Shown: positions 21,854 through 33,466 of the stretch, in pieces
Layout: each line of letters opens with the position of its first letter
Numbering within the stretch: position 1 is the stretch's first letter
Assembly: GCF_002099425.1 (NCBI RefSeq)
Contig: NW_018344289.1
Span: forward strand, 310,001-374,000
Reading direction: 5' to 3'
Length of the DNA stretch: 64,000 nucleotides
Source of the DNA: Phascolarctos cinereus
Taxonomy: Eukaryota > Chordata > Mammalia > Diprotodontia > Phascolarctidae
Made by a program: the position numbers and the translations under genes
Notes under the pieces: model-generated
What the model was told of the DNA's origin: nothing
What the model saw: the letters and a program-made list of their open reading frames with translations, nothing else
Databases searched by the model: none

Positions 21854-22545
21854 TTATATGGAGAGAGAAAAAGAGAGAGACTGAGAAAGCCTTTTTATAA
21901 TTATTTTCCAAATCTTAAACCAATGAGTTGTTCCATGTTTGGTTCTGACTGTTGTTTCTTGACCCACATACTGGTTCCTCAGGGGATAGATAAGTAATCT
22001 CTTCTCTTTGAGGACCTGCCACATTTTGTTGTGATCCATACAAAGTCTTTTGTGTAAGTCAATGAAGCAGAAGATTTTTTTCCCCCTGGAATTCCTTTGC
22101 TTCCTCTGTAATCCAGTGAAGGTTGGCAATTTGGTCTCTACTTCCTCTGCTCTTTGAAAACCAACCTGCACTTGTGATAATTATCATTTCACATATTGCT
22201 GAGCCTTGCTTACAGAATCTTAAGAATAACTCTTCTGGCATGTGAAATGAGCACACTTGTTCAGCAATTTGAACATCTTTGACCTTACCCTTCATTAGCA
22301 TTGGGACATAAGTTGATCCTTCCAATCCAATAGCCATGGTTGAGCTTCCAAATTTGCTGGTACATTAAGTACAGCATGTTAACACCAACATCTTTTAGGA
22401 TTTTAAGTAGTTCATCTCTAATTCTGTCACCTTTACTGGACTTTCTGTTAGCAATACTTCCTAAAGCCCAGTTAACTTCATTCTCCAGGATATCTGGCTT
22501 TAGATGAGTTTCCACACCATCATGGTCACTGGCGATGTTAAGATA
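20975..22545 (-). mobile_element. RTE/BovB-clade LINE, RT region, fossil
   Basis: Read on the - strand, pieces match RTE/BovB RT order. 22515-22285 gives DILENEVNWALGSIANRKSS. 22171-21854 gives FCFIDLHKRLCMDHNKMWQV and TTVRTKHGTTHWF. 21780-21628 gives RNTGHLRYANDTTQTAENKK, the YADD motif with D changed to N. The downstream part (21600-20975) matches the C-terminal region and ends at tcatgaccccactgaccata. A CA microsatellite sits in the coding part, and there are several frame breaks. RTE LINEs are autonomous, with an AP-type endonuclease; the endonuclease is absent here. Confidence 0.82.
21780..21852 (+). repeat. (CA)n microsatellite in the RTE fossil
   Basis: An imperfect then pure CA repeat lies between two RT blocks of the RTE fossil, close to the YANDT-encoding stretch. 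Confidence 0.95.
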
Positions 22546-22825
22546 TTTTATATAGCTACATATTATGATAGAGAATGTTTATATATACATATATAATAAT
22601 ATGTTGTATTATTATACAGTTATAACACATAATTGCAATTATATCATATTACTTATTACATATTCATATATAATATATTCATGGATTTATATAACAATAT
22701 AATTATATTATCATATATAATATTATAACAAATATAATTACATTCCATTTCCCAATCCAAATCCAATCTATCCTTAAATGGCTTTATCAAGCTGCAATTA
22801 CAGAATGATCATAACACATACAATT
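22546..22825. other. AT-rich low-complexity sequence
   Basis: Mostly ATA/TATA text (22560-22740) between the RTE fossil and L1-C. No feature seen. Confidence 0.6.
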
Positions 22826-24642
22826 TTACTATATTGATGATATACTTAGAGAATCCTAGAGAATCAAGTGAAAAATTACTTGAAATAATAAACAACTTTA
22901 GCAAAATTGCAGGCTATAAAATAAACCCACAAAAATCACCAGCAGTTCTATATATAACCAACGAAGCCCAACATCAAGAGATAGAAAGAGAAATTCTGTT
23001 TAAACTTACTGTAGACATGATAAAATATTTATGAGTCTACCTCCTGAAACAAACCCAGGAACACAATTACAAAACTCTTATTCACACAAATAAAGTCAGA
23101 TCTAAATAATTGGAAAAATATCAGTTGCTCACGTGTAGGCTGATCTTACATAATAAAAATGACAATTCGACCAAGCTAATTTACTTATTCAGTGCCATAC
23201 CAATCAAACTACCAAAAAATATTTCATAATTTTAGAAAAAAATAATAACAACATTCATTTGGAATAACAAAATGTCCAGAATACCAAGGAAACAAATGAA
23301 AAGAAATGCAAGGGAAGTGGTGTAGCTGTTCCAGACCTTAAATTGTATTATAAAGCAGCAATCATTAAAACTACTTGGTATTTACTAAGAAATAGAATGG
23401 TGGATCAGTGGAATATGCTAAATATGAATGACACAGTATTCAATGACTACAGTAATCTTCTGTTTGATATTCCCAAAGACCGCAGCTTCTGGCATAAGAA
23501 CTCACTATTTGACAACAACTGCTGTGAAAACTGGAAAAGAATGTGGCACAAACTTGGCATAAATCAAAATCTCACACCATATACCAAAATAAATTCAAAA
23601 TGGGTTCATGATTTGGATATAAAGGCTGAAACTGTAAGCAAACTTGGAGAGCAAGGAATAATTTACTTATCAGATTTATGGAGAGCAAAAAAATTCATGA
23701 CCAAAGAAGAGATAGAGAACATTATGAAATACAAAATGGATAACTTTGATTATTTTAAATTGAAAAGGTTTTACACAAACAAAGCCAATGCAATCAAAAT
23801 TAAAAGGAAAGTAGAAAATTGGGAATGAATTTTTACAACCAGTGTCTCTGATAAGGGCCTCATTTCTAAAACATATAGAGAATTAAATCAAACTCATAAA
23901 AATACAAGTCATTCCCCCATTGATAAATGGTCAAAGGATATGAACAGGCAGTTCTCATATGAAGAAATTAAAGTCATCTATATATAGTTACATGAAAAAA
24001 TGCTCTAAATCACTACTGATCAGAAAAATGCAAATCAAAACAATTCTGACGTACCACCTCACACCTATCAGAATGGCCAAGATGACAAAACAAGAAAATG
24101 ATAAATGTTGGAGAAGATGTGGGAAAATTGGAATACTAAAGCATTGTTGGTGGAGTTGTGAAATGATCCAACCATTTTGGAGAGCAGTTTGGAACTATGC
24201 CCAAAGGGCTATAAAAATGTCCATACCCTTTGGCCCAGCAATAGTACTTCTGGGACTGAATCCCAAAGAGATGATACAAATGGGAAAATGACTCACATGT
24301 ATAAAAAATATTTATAGCAGGTCTTTTTCTGGTGGCCAATTATTGGAAATTGAAAGCATGCTTATCAATTGGGGAATGGCTGAACAAATTGTGGCATATG
24401 AATGTAATGGAATGCAACTGTGCTATAAGAAATGATGAACAAGCTAACTTCAGAAAAACCTGAAAAGGTTTGTACTTTCTGATGCTGAGTGAAGTGAGCA
24501 GAACCAGTAGAATATTGTACATAATAGCAGCCATATTGAGCAATGACTAATATTGATAAACTTATCCCTTCCCAGCAACACAAGCATCTAAGACATCTCC
24601 AAAAAAAAAATATAAATAAAAATGAAATCCTAAAAAAGGGTA
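22826..24642 (+). mobile_element. L1-C: 5'-truncated LINE-1
   Basis: Begins inside the RT domain just after the FADD codons (tattgatgatatacttagag) and runs through the ORF2 C-terminus into the first part of the 3'UTR. There ctaagacatctcc passes directly into an A-run (24600-24635), so most of the 3'UTR is missing. Short atacaat repeats (22818-22824, 24643-24649) may be the target-site duplication. The early end suggests polyadenylation upstream of the normal site. Confidence 0.85.
22834..24547 (+). pseudogene. L1-C ORF2 C-terminal half, broken
   Basis: RT thumb and C-terminal parts. Open blocks are 22834-23034, 23343-23828 (161 codons, including KNSLFDNNCCENWKRMWHKL) and 23959-24291. The last contains the zinc-knuckle CWRRCG...HCWWSC and reads through the Trp codon TGG (24178) that is a stop in L1-A and L1-D. 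Short indels split the blocks. Confidence 0.85.
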
Positions 24643-24774
24643 ATACAATGGTTTTATTTATTTAGGCAATGGGCAAAATATTTTAAATCATTAATTCAAC
24701 TGCCATGGAATATGTTTCATTTTAAGATTCATTTGCAGTGTGAATTTTTTATACTGAATCAAAGTTTGTTTTTA
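24643..24774. other. Unassigned AT-rich sequence
   Basis: A short stretch after the L1-C tail with nothing recognisable. Confidence 0.3.
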
Positions 24775-24960
24775 TTGTTCATCCTTCATTCTTCAAGAGG
24801 AACAGACATCAGGAGTGTGATGTCTTGACTTTCATATGAATTGAATTTCAGTGAGGCAAAGCTGTTCAAAGTCCTCAGCCTTGGTCTCTCCTCCAGAGTC
24901 ATTGGAGTCCACTTGAAAGATAAAGATCTAGATGACTGGCAATAACTCAGGATGCACTAG
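24775..24960 (-). repeat. Interspersed repeat sharing the ggacaacaac-type 3' tail, reverse
   Basis: The stretch ttattgttcatccttcattc followed by ttcaagaggaacagacatca is the reverse complement of the tail at 20868-20930. The body (gtgaggcaaagctgttcaaa, agatgactggcaataactca) differs from 19460-20930, so these may be a LINE and a SINE that share a 3' end. Confidence 0.45.
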
Positions 24961-25194
24961 ATGACCTTGGATTTTCTTGGGAAGAGTCTTAGACATGATT
25001 TGAAAGGTAGAGTGATGCCAGGTTGTAGAGGGCCTTGAATAAATAGAAGATAGAGCAATCTGAACTTTATTTGAAAGGTATTAGGGAAAAACTGGAGATT
25101 TTTAATCAGTGGAGTAACATAACCAAATTTATGGGAAGGAAGATTATTCTGGTCAAGAAATAAAAATAGGGACATTCACAGATAAATTTCTAAT
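24961..25194 (+). repeat. Unclassified old repeat
   Basis: Phrases gtagagggccttgaataaat, tttttaatcagtggagtaac and a 'gaagattattctggtca' stretch follow a pattern seen in ancient mammalian repeats. I cannot name the family. Related text may recur at 27090-27430 and 27780-27880. Confidence 0.3.
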
Positions 25195-25300
25195 GCACTA
25201 CAAGCTTCTTAAGAGCAGAAATTAGTTGCAAGTTTTCATTTTTGTCTTTGTATCATTATCACCTAGAATAGTGCACAGTAGATGTTTAATAAATGTTTTA
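25195..25300 (+). repeat. L2-like 3' end relic
   Basis: Reads acaagcttcttaagagcaga, then tttgtctttgtatcattatc, then cacctagaatagtgcacagt and aataaatgtttt, matching the L2 3' terminal plan. Confidence 0.5.
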
Positions 25301-25352
25301 GTGTTAAATTATCCATTCATTCAACAAATATTGAGTGTCTCTTCAATGAAAT

Positions 25353-25355
<3 letters not shown>

Positions 25356-25395
<40 letters not shown>
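25356..25395 (+). repeat. (TG)n microsatellite
   Basis: About 19 TG units passing into TGTATGTATG. Confidence 0.95.
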
Positions 25396-25399
<4 letters not shown>

Positions 25400-27994
25400 A
25401 TGCATGAAATATTGGTTTTAAGAACTCTTTTCTGGGACTCTGGACAAATCACTTAACCTATCAGGTGCCCCAGACAATTCTCTAAGATACCAACGAGTTG
25501 CCATTTTTTATCAGAAGAGGTAGTTTCTAGCCAGGAAATTTCCCACATAAATGAAATATTGAGTGAAATAAAAATAAGACAGACCATAAAAATTCCTGGA
25601 CCAGGGCTGCAAGTAACCTGTTATTTATTATTTGGCTTTTTCACAATCTAATGATTTGTCTGTTGTCTCTACTTTTAATAATTAAAAAAATGAAACTTCA
25701 ATAGAAGGTCAAAGATTTAGAGTTGTAAAGAAATTTACAGGTTAACTTAAGTCCAACTTTACTTGTATTTTAAAAGGTTCTTCTATGGGTAGGGTTGCAG
25801 TTTTTTTTCTTTTGTTTTTGGAAAAAATAAATGTTGTACTTTGTCAAAGATCTTGTTTTCTTTTTCTACAACTGTTAATAAAATCATGGTTGTTTTTTTA
25901 ATGATTATACTGTTTTCCTAATACTTAACCGTCTTTGCTCCTCTACTCTAAATCCAATTTGATCATAATGAATACATACCTATACATATTTATTTTATAG
26001 TCATTTATACTCTGTATTTTAAATTTTTGGAATTTTATTCATTAATAATATCAATCTATAGTGAATCAGATCCAGACTTGTTTTTGTAGGTTCCACAAAA
26101 TAAGATATCATACTTAAGGTGAAGTCTCTTTTCTATTAATCCACAAAAAAGTGGAAGCTATATAAAAACAAAGTTACTTCAGAGTTTATGAGCCAATTAA
26201 AACCAGTTAGACTGTCTTGGTCCCAGCCCCTGCTTCCTCTTTTCAGCCTTATGTTGGAATGGTAAGTTTAGTGTTACATTCCTTACCTCTCTGGACCTCA
26301 TTCCACATATCTTACTGTGCAATTTAGAAAATATCTTTACCTTACCGGTCTTATAGATCAGAAGTGTCAATCATGACACTTGTGCAACACTCCTGGGTTC
26401 AGCAGGGACTATATTAAAACATAATTGGGAAATATTTAACATGATGGGCAAAATATAATAGAACATAGATAATGTTAATATGTGTTTATCTAAATGAATA
26501 TGCAGCCATCAGATAGATTTTTGTGTGGTTTTACTGGCCTTTTTTCTATTTGTGTTTGACCCCACTGCTGTAGATGACAGGACAGTCACTAATTATGTTA
26601 TACTGGCTCTTTGTCTCATATAATATATAATATTGAGCATAAAGGAGCTCTGGGTCTTCCACAGAATATGAACAATTCCTTCTATGACATGATCTGCCTA
26701 CTGTAGAAATGGGGTCTGTACACTGAGATATCCCCTGCTTGCTAGCAGCTATCTTCTTCCTTCTCTTGTGAGTGACAATATAATTTATTAAAAATACTTA
26801 TTTGGAGACTACTACTTTTTTTTTCTGAATTCCCCCACACTTCAAAGTTTAAAATTCTTCCAGTCTTACAAATCAATACCTGTAACTTGATCCCCATTAA
26901 TATTAAAGAATTACAAATAATCTTGTTTTCAGAGAATTTGGAAACAAGTTAGAAGAAACAAAATTTATATACTTAAGAGAATAAAAGTTGTAAATCAAAG
27001 TATGTTATTAAAGATTCTTCATAACTTCTTAGAGAAATTCAAAGTAATATGTCATAAACTGAAGGTATAAGTGCTGATGAGATGCTAAGTAAAGGAGTGA
27101 GAACAATGATAAACAGATTACTGTGGCTTGAGTGCAGTAGTTGTGAAGATCAAAAAAGCAATGAAAGGACCAGCTGATAGAAGTACTCTAGTGTTAGGAT
27201 GAGAGGGTTAGTTTTAAATAAATAATAGGCAGCTACTACAGACTGATGTGTAAGCAATAGCATAATGTGATGAGTTCTGCTTAAGGATGATTAATTTTTG
27301 AAAGCTGGAGGCAAGGGAAAACTGGAGGCAGGGAGAGCAAGTAAGAGGTTGTTTCTAGTATTGCAACTATGAGGTGATGTTCTCAGTTAAAGAAGTGGTC
27401 ATGAAGATGGAGAAGAAGAAGTAATCGCAGTGTGTGTATATATTTCTACACTCACACACACACATATACATACTCGAATGCGTGAATATGTAGATATCTA
27501 AATATTATGGTGGAAAAATTGTTAAGACATGTTCATTCACTGAAGGTTGGAGCTAGAGAGAAGTAAAGGAAAAGAAGGCAGTAAAATATAACTGCAAAGT
27601 TGGGAACATGTTCTTAAAAGAGAATTTTATATCTCCAGTAAATGGAGATAGCATAAAGGAAAAAGCCCTGGTATGTTAATTAGGATACTTCATTTAGACT
27701 CCGAACATTCACAGCCTGCCTGGTCTTCGTCTTCATATAAAAGAAGCAGGTTGGATTTGTTAATCTAAGATTTTTTTCAGGTATAATGCTCTAGAATGGG
27801 AACTAGGGAGCCACTGAAGATTATTAGGCAAGGAAGTGAAACAATGAAAGAAGATTTTTATGAATAATTGTGAGGACGGAAAGAGGCTGGGGTGGGGGTG
27901 GAGAAAAAGAAACAAAGTTCTTCCTTAATTAATGAATTTTCACTAAACTATTGGTGGACAGAAATGTATACCAATGCATTTTAAAATTCTTCTT
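25396..27994. other. Unassigned sequence, probably intergenic or intronic
   Basis: About 2.6 kb without a recognisable exon. 27090-27430 (ctggaggcagggagagcaag) and 27780-27880 (agggagccactgaagattat) look like very old interspersed repeat text. A short ACACAC run lies near 27450. No long open frame. Confidence 0.4.
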
Positions 27995-30358
27995 AGAAAC
28001 CACACCATCATCTCAATAGATGCAGAAAAAGCTTTTGATAAAATACAACACCCATTCCAATTAAAAACACGAGAAAGCATAGGTATAAATGGAGTCTTCC
28101 TTAAAATAATAAACAACATCTATCTAAAACCTTCAGCAAGCATTCTATATAATGGGGACAGGCAAGAAGCATTTCCAATAACATCGGAGTTGAAACAAGG
28201 ATGTCCATTATCACCACTGTCATTCAATATTGTACTGGAAACCTTAGCTTTAGCAATAAGAGAAGAAAAAGAAATTGAAGGCATTAGAATAGGCAAAGAA
28301 GCAACAAAGCTATCACTCTTTGCAGATGACATGGTGATATACTTAGAGAATCCTAGAGAATCAAGTAAAAGACTACTTGAAATAAGCAACAACTTTAGCA
28401 AAGTTGCAGGCTGTAAAATAAATGCACATAAATCATCAGCATTTCTATATTTTACCAACAAAACCCAACAGCAAGAGATAGAAAGAGAAATCCCATTTAA
28501 ACTTACTGTAGGCATTATAAAATATTTAGGAGTATACCTCCTGAAACAAACCCAGGAACTCTATGAAAACAATTACAAAACACTTTTCACACAAATAAAA
28601 TCAGATCAAAATAGTTGGGAAAACATCAGTTGCCCATGGGTAGGCCGAGCTAATATAAGAAAAATGACAATCTTACCAAAGCTAATTTACTTATTCAGTG
28701 CCATACCAATCAAACTACCAAGAAATTATCTTATAGAGTTAGAAAAAATAATAACAAGATTCATTTGGGAAAAAAAAGGTCCAGAATATCAAAAGGAACT
28801 AATGAAAAGAAATACAGGGGAAGGTGGCCTAACAATTCCAGATCTTAAATTGTATTATAAAGCAGCAGTCATTAAAACTGCTTGGTACTGGCTAAGAAAT
28901 AGGGAGGAGGATCAGTGGAATAGGTTAAATATGCAAGACACAGTAGTCAATGACTATAGTAATCTGTTATTTGATAAACCCAAAGACCCCAGCTTCTGGG
29001 ATAAGAACCAACTCTTTGAAAAAAACTGCTGGGAAAACTGGAAAGGAGTATGGAAGAAACTAAGCAGAGACCCAAATCTCACACCATGTAGCAAAATAAA
29101 GTCAGAATGGATTCATGACTTAGATATAAAGGCTGATACCATCAGTAAATTGGGAGAACAAGGAATAGTTTACCTATCAGAGCTATGGAGAACAGAGGAA
29201 TTCATGACCAAACAGGAGATAGAGAACATTATGAAAAACAAAATGGATAATTTTGATTGCATTAAATTGAAATGGTTTTGCACAAAGCCAATGCAACTAA
29301 GATTAGGAGGAAGGTAGAAAATTGGAAAAGAAGTTTTACAACCAGTCTCTCTGATAAAGGCCTCATTTTTTTTTAATATAAATCTTTTTATTTTTAGTTT
29401 TCAACATTCACTTCCACAAGTTTTTGAGTTCCAAATTTTCACCCCATCTCACCCCTCCCCCAACCCCAAGATGGCATGCATTCTGAATATCCGTTCACCT
29501 AGTCTGTCCTATCTTATATCTCTCCCCTCTTCTGTTATCCCCTTCCCCTTCTATTTTCCTGTAGGGCAGGGTAGACTTCTGTACCCGATTTCCTGTATTT
29601 CTTATTTCCCAGTAGCATGTGAAAACATTTTTTTAAACATATATTTTAAAAACTTTAGTTTCAAATTTTCTCTCTTCCTCCCTCCCCACCCACCCTCATT
29701 GAAAAGGCAAACAATTCAATATAGGTTATACAAGTGCAGTTATGCAAAACACTTCCATACTAGACATGTTGTGAAAAACTAACTCTATTTCCCTTAATCC
29801 TATCCTGCCCTCCAATTTATTCTATTCTTTCTTTTGACCCTGTCCCTCCTCAGAAGTATTTCTTCTGATTACCCCTTTCCCAATCTGCCCTCCTCTCTAT
29901 CATCCCCTGCTCTCTTGTCCCCTTCTCCCCCTATTTTCCTGTAGGGTAAGACAGATTTCCATACCCAATTGAATGTGTATGTTATTCCCTCCTCAAGCCA
30001 AATCCTATGAGAATAAGATTCACTCATTCCTCTCACCTTCCCCTGTTTCCCCTCCACTGTAAGAGACTTTTCTTTTCTGTTTTTTTTTTGTGAGATAATT
30101 TACCCCATTCTACCTCTCCCTTCTTCTTCTCCAGTATCATCCTCTCTCATCCCTTAATTTTATTCTCCAGATATGACCCCTTAATCTTCAACTCACCCTG
30201 TGCCCTTTCTATCTATCTATATATACATCATAATTTTTCCTCCAACTACCCTAATACTGACAAAGGTCTCATGAGTTATAAATATCATCTTTCCATGCAG
30301 GAATGTAAACAGTTCAATCTTAATAAGTCTTTATGATTTCTCTTTCCTGTTTACCTCT

Positions 30359-31434
30359 TCATGTTCCACTTGAGTCCTGTATTTGAAAGTCAAATTTTCT
30401 ATTCAGCTCTGGTCTTTTCATCAGGAATGCTTGAAAGTCCTCTATTTCACTGAATGACCATTTTTTCCCCTGAAGGATTATACTCAGTTTTGCTGGGTAG
30501 GTGATTCTTGGTTGTAATCCTATCTCCTTTGCCCTCCGAATATTATATTCCATGCCCTGCGGTCCTTTAATGTAGAAGCTGCTAAATCTTGTGTTATCCT
30601 GATTGTGTTTCCACAGTACTTGAATTGTTTCCTTCTGGCAGCTTGTAATATTTTCTCCTTGACCTGGGAACTCTGGAATTTGGCTACAATATTCCTAGGA
30701 GTTTTCCTTTGGGATCTCTTTCAGGAGGAGATCTGTGGATTCTTTCAATTTCTATTTTGCCCTCTGGTTCTAATATATCAGGGCAGTTTTCCTTGATAAT
30801 TTCTTGAAAGATGATGTCTAGGCTCTTTTTTTGATCATGGCTTTCAGATAGTCCAATAATTTTTAAATTCTCTCCTGGATCTATTTTCCAGGTCAGTTGT
30901 TTTTCCAATGAGATATTTCACATTGTTTCTAATTTTTCATTCTTTTGGATTTGTTTTACAGTGTCTTGATTTCTCATAAAGTCACTAGCTTCCAATTGCT
31001 CTATTCTAATTTTTAAGGAAGTATTTTCTTCAGTAATCTTTTGGACTTCCTTTTCCATTTGGCCAATTTTTTTTTTAGGGCATTTTCTCCTCATTGGCTT
31101 TTTGGACCTCTTTTGCCATTTAGGTTAGGCTATTTTTTAAGGTGTTATTTTCTTCAGCATTTTTTTGAGTCTCCTTTAGCAAGCTGTTCACTTGTTTTTC
31201 ATGATTTTCTTGCATCACTCTCATTTCTCTTCCCAGTTTTTCCTCTACTTCCCTTACTTGCTTCTCAAAATCCCTTTAGAGCTCTTCCAAGACTTGAGAC
31301 TGATTCACATTTTTCTTGGAGGCTTTGGATGTAGGAGCTTTGACTTTGTTGTCTTCTTCTGGTTGTATACTTTGATCTTCTTTTTGACCAAGGTAAGATA
31401 ATATCGCCTGACACTTTTTGCACTGCTTGCTCAT
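30359..31434 (-). pseudogene. HAL-2 ORF1, broken
   Basis: Starts at ATG 31434 (MSKQ-type start). The coiled coil (31300-31010) has the 'KEVQKANEE' and 'KEVQKI' units. Open blocks are 30908-30684, with ENLKIIGLSESHDQKKSLDI (RRM start) and RIHRSPPERD, and 30553-30359, with the C-terminal MKRPELNRKFDFQIQD. Stops and frameshifts lie between blocks, for example an A-run near 31075. Same protein type as in HAL-1 and HAL-3. Confidence 0.8.
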
Positions 31435-31588
31435 GATCCCAGCCAATTACTTGAGTTTTAAACTCTTTGTTAAGGTAAGAGTCTGCTTCCAATGTGGAGA
31501 GTGTACAGTCCCAAGCTTCAGGGGTTTGTGTAGCTGTTTTCAGAGATACTTGTAGGGACCTGTAAATTTTCAGTTCTTCCAAGATAGT

Positions 31589-31930
31589 ATGATAAGGGGC
31601 CAGGTGTTTACTCCTTTCCTGGCCTGTGACCACAAGTACTCCTTTCTGTCCTGTAACTGTGAGGAAGGGCTCCTTTTTACAGCCACTACAAGCTCTTCTA
31701 CTCCAGCACTCCTCCTCGCCCCAGCACCACCGCCCAGAACTGTGACCCAGATATATGCACAGGCAAAGCAAGAGATTCCTACCTCAGCACTGTCAAAGAG
31801 ATCCTTGCAATCCCCCTCTGATCAGTTGCCGGATTCCCCCTCAGTCTGTGGGCTGGAAGCTCAGGAAGCAGCTGCTCCCCCCCAACCCCTCTCTTGGGGA
31901 ACGGAGCTGAAACCCCGCTTTCCTCTCTGA
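31589..31930 (+). other. Antisense open frame in the HAL-2 5'UTR
   Basis: 113 codons from a true ATG (31589) to TGA, opposite to the element and about 350-690 bp from its 5' end. Key text: FLACDHKYSFLSCNCEE, STPALLLAPAPPPRTVTQIY, KRSLQSPSDQLPDSPSVCGL, EAQEAAAPP. It is in the same frame as the open frames in HAL-1 and HAL-3. The predicted product is Ser/Pro/Ala-rich without a known domain. It is the longest of the three. Confidence 0.35.
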
Positions 31931-33229
31931 GCATGGCAGAGACAGACTTTCCCACGGACCTTCTAAGTTGTCTTTGGCATTGGTGGATTGAGGAGTCTGG
32001 AAACCTCCACAGCTTCCCGTGATTCAGTCTTCTGAGGTTTGCTCCAGGTTCCCTGTGGCCTGCCGCCCACACTGCACTATGCTGTGCTCCCAGCCCCGCA
32101 CGATACACCTTTCTTTTCAATCTTCCAGGTTGTCTTGGGCTGCAAATTTGTTTCACTCTGTCTTTTTGTGGGTTCTGCTGCTCCAGAATTTGTTTAGAGC
32201 CACTTTTTATTAGTATTTGGAGGGGTTTGGGGGAGAGCTGAAGCAAGTCACTGCTTTCACTCCACCATCTTGGCTCTGCCCCTCTCTCATTTCTAAAATA
32301 TATAGAGAATTGAGACAAATTTATAAGAACACAAGCCATTCCCCAATTGATAAATGGTCAAAGGATATGAACAGGCAGTTCTCAGATGAAGAAATTAAAG
32401 CCATCTATAGTCATATGAAAAAATGCTCTAAATCGTTATTGATTAGAGAAATGCAAATCAAAACAACTCTGCGGTACCACATCACACCTATCAGATTGGC
32501 CAACAAGACAAAACAGGAAAATGATAAATGTTGGAGAAGATGTGGGAAAATTGGAACACTAATACATTGTTGGTGGAGTTGTGAAATGATCCAACCATTT
32601 TGAAGAACAATTTGGACCTATGCCCAAAGGGCTGCAAAAATGTGCATACCCTTTGATTCAGCAATAGCACTTCTAGGGCTTTATCCCAAAGAGATGGGAA
32701 AAGGACCCACATATACAAAAATGTTTGTAGCAGCTTTTTTTGTGGTGGCAAAGAATTGGAAATTGAGAGGATGCCCATCAATTGGGGAATGGCTGAGCAA
32801 GTTATGGTATATGAATGCAATGGAACACTATTGTGCTATAAGAAATAATGAGCAGGAATACTTCAGAAAAATCTGGAAAGACTTATATGGTCTGATGGTG
32901 AGTGAAGTGAGCAGAACTAAGAGGATTTTTGTACACAATAACAGTCATGTTATGTGATGACTAATATTGTTAAACTGAACCCTTCTCAGCATTACAAGAA
33001 TCTAAGACATCTCCGGAGGCCTTGGGATGGAAAATGCTGTCCACATCCATAGAAAGAAGTATGGAAGTCGAATGGCTATTACTTAGTTTTTAATGTTCTG
33101 TTGAATTTTGTTTAATCTTTCTGATGGTTCCTCGTATTGGTTTTAATTTTTACTTGCAACTTCACTAATGTGAAAATATGTTTAATGGGTATGTAAATGT
33201 AAAGCCTATATCAGATTGTGTGCCATCTT

Positions 33230-33245
33230 GGGGAGGGTGGGAGGG
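33230..33245 (+). promoter_or_regulatory. G-quadruplex motif in the L1-D 3'UTR
   Basis: ggggagggtgggaggg has four G-runs with single-base loops, the strongest form of the motif. L1 3'UTRs commonly carry a G-rich polypurine tract at this position. Confidence 0.8.
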
Positions 33246-33335
33246 AGAAAGGGAGAGAAAAATTTTCCAGTCAAAAGCATATGGAAGTGATTGTTGATAA
33301 ATCAAAATAAATTAATAAAATCAAAAAAAATTCTC

Positions 33336-33466
33336 TTTCTTATTATTATTAACATGAAGTTTTATACATAGATTAAAATTAAGTTAAACTTTATGCAAAT
33401 ATTAAAATATTATCTTCTGGATGTACAAGATACATATATGTTTATAAACTAAAGTAAAATATGTAT
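33336..33466. other. Unassigned AT-rich sequence
   Basis: Flank of the L1-D tail; nothing recognisable. Confidence 0.3.

Larger units (their letters stand above)
29369..32282 (-). mobile_element. HAL-2: full-length half-L1, reverse
   Basis: On the - strand it starts at 32282 with ggggcagagccaagatggtg, followed by a 5'UTR of about 850 bp, ORF1 (31434-30359), the spacer with a short tetranucleotide tract (30208-30232), a first G-rich 3' segment (C-rich on +, 29677-29695), a further about 300 bp, and a second G-rich segment (29451-29470). It ends in an A/T tail at 29369-29400. ctcattt flanks it (29362-29368, 32286-32292). There is no ORF2. It is inserted in L1-D ORF2 in opposite orientation. 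Confidence 0.87.
27998..32957 (+). pseudogene. L1-D ORF2 (RT to C-terminus), interrupted
   Basis: A frame open from 27974 to 29317 (447 codons, the first eight or nine from flanking DNA) carries RT motif A with Asp ([13 protein letters not shown]), motif B-like LKQGCPLSPLSFNI and the catalytic FADD (SLFADDMVIYLEN, residues 116-119), then the thumb and the YKAAVIKTAWYWL region. A frameshift at 29290 (FCTKPMQLRLGGR) ends it. After HAL-2, 32284-32603 gives ISKIYRELRQIY and the zinc knuckle, then TGA at 32601. 32640-32957 is the C-terminal end, closing after NNSHVM. The endonuclease is missing. Confidence 0.88.
27995..33335 (+). mobile_element. L1-D: 5'-truncated LINE-1 split by HAL-2
   Basis: It starts just before RT motif A (accatcatctcaatagatgc), runs to 29368, is interrupted by HAL-2, and resumes at 32283 with atttctaaaatatatagag to the 3' end (33301-33328, aataaattaataaaatc and an A-run). 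Similar text at both ends, aaaattcttctta (27983) and aaaattctctttctta (33328), may be a decayed duplication. It has the best-preserved ORF2 segment of the window and a strong G-quadruplex motif in the 3'UTR. Confidence 0.88.

Noticed and set aside
31265-31771. 168-codon reverse frame across the HAL-2 5'UTR and ORF1 start
   Set aside because: It is out of frame with ORF1 and not open in HAL-1 or HAL-3.
31779-32339. 186-codon sense frame in the HAL-2 5'UTR
   Set aside because: It begins in flanking L1-D sequence. Only its end (HRLRGNPATDQRGIARISL) is shared with HAL-3, and HAL-1 does not keep it; less convincing than the antisense frame.
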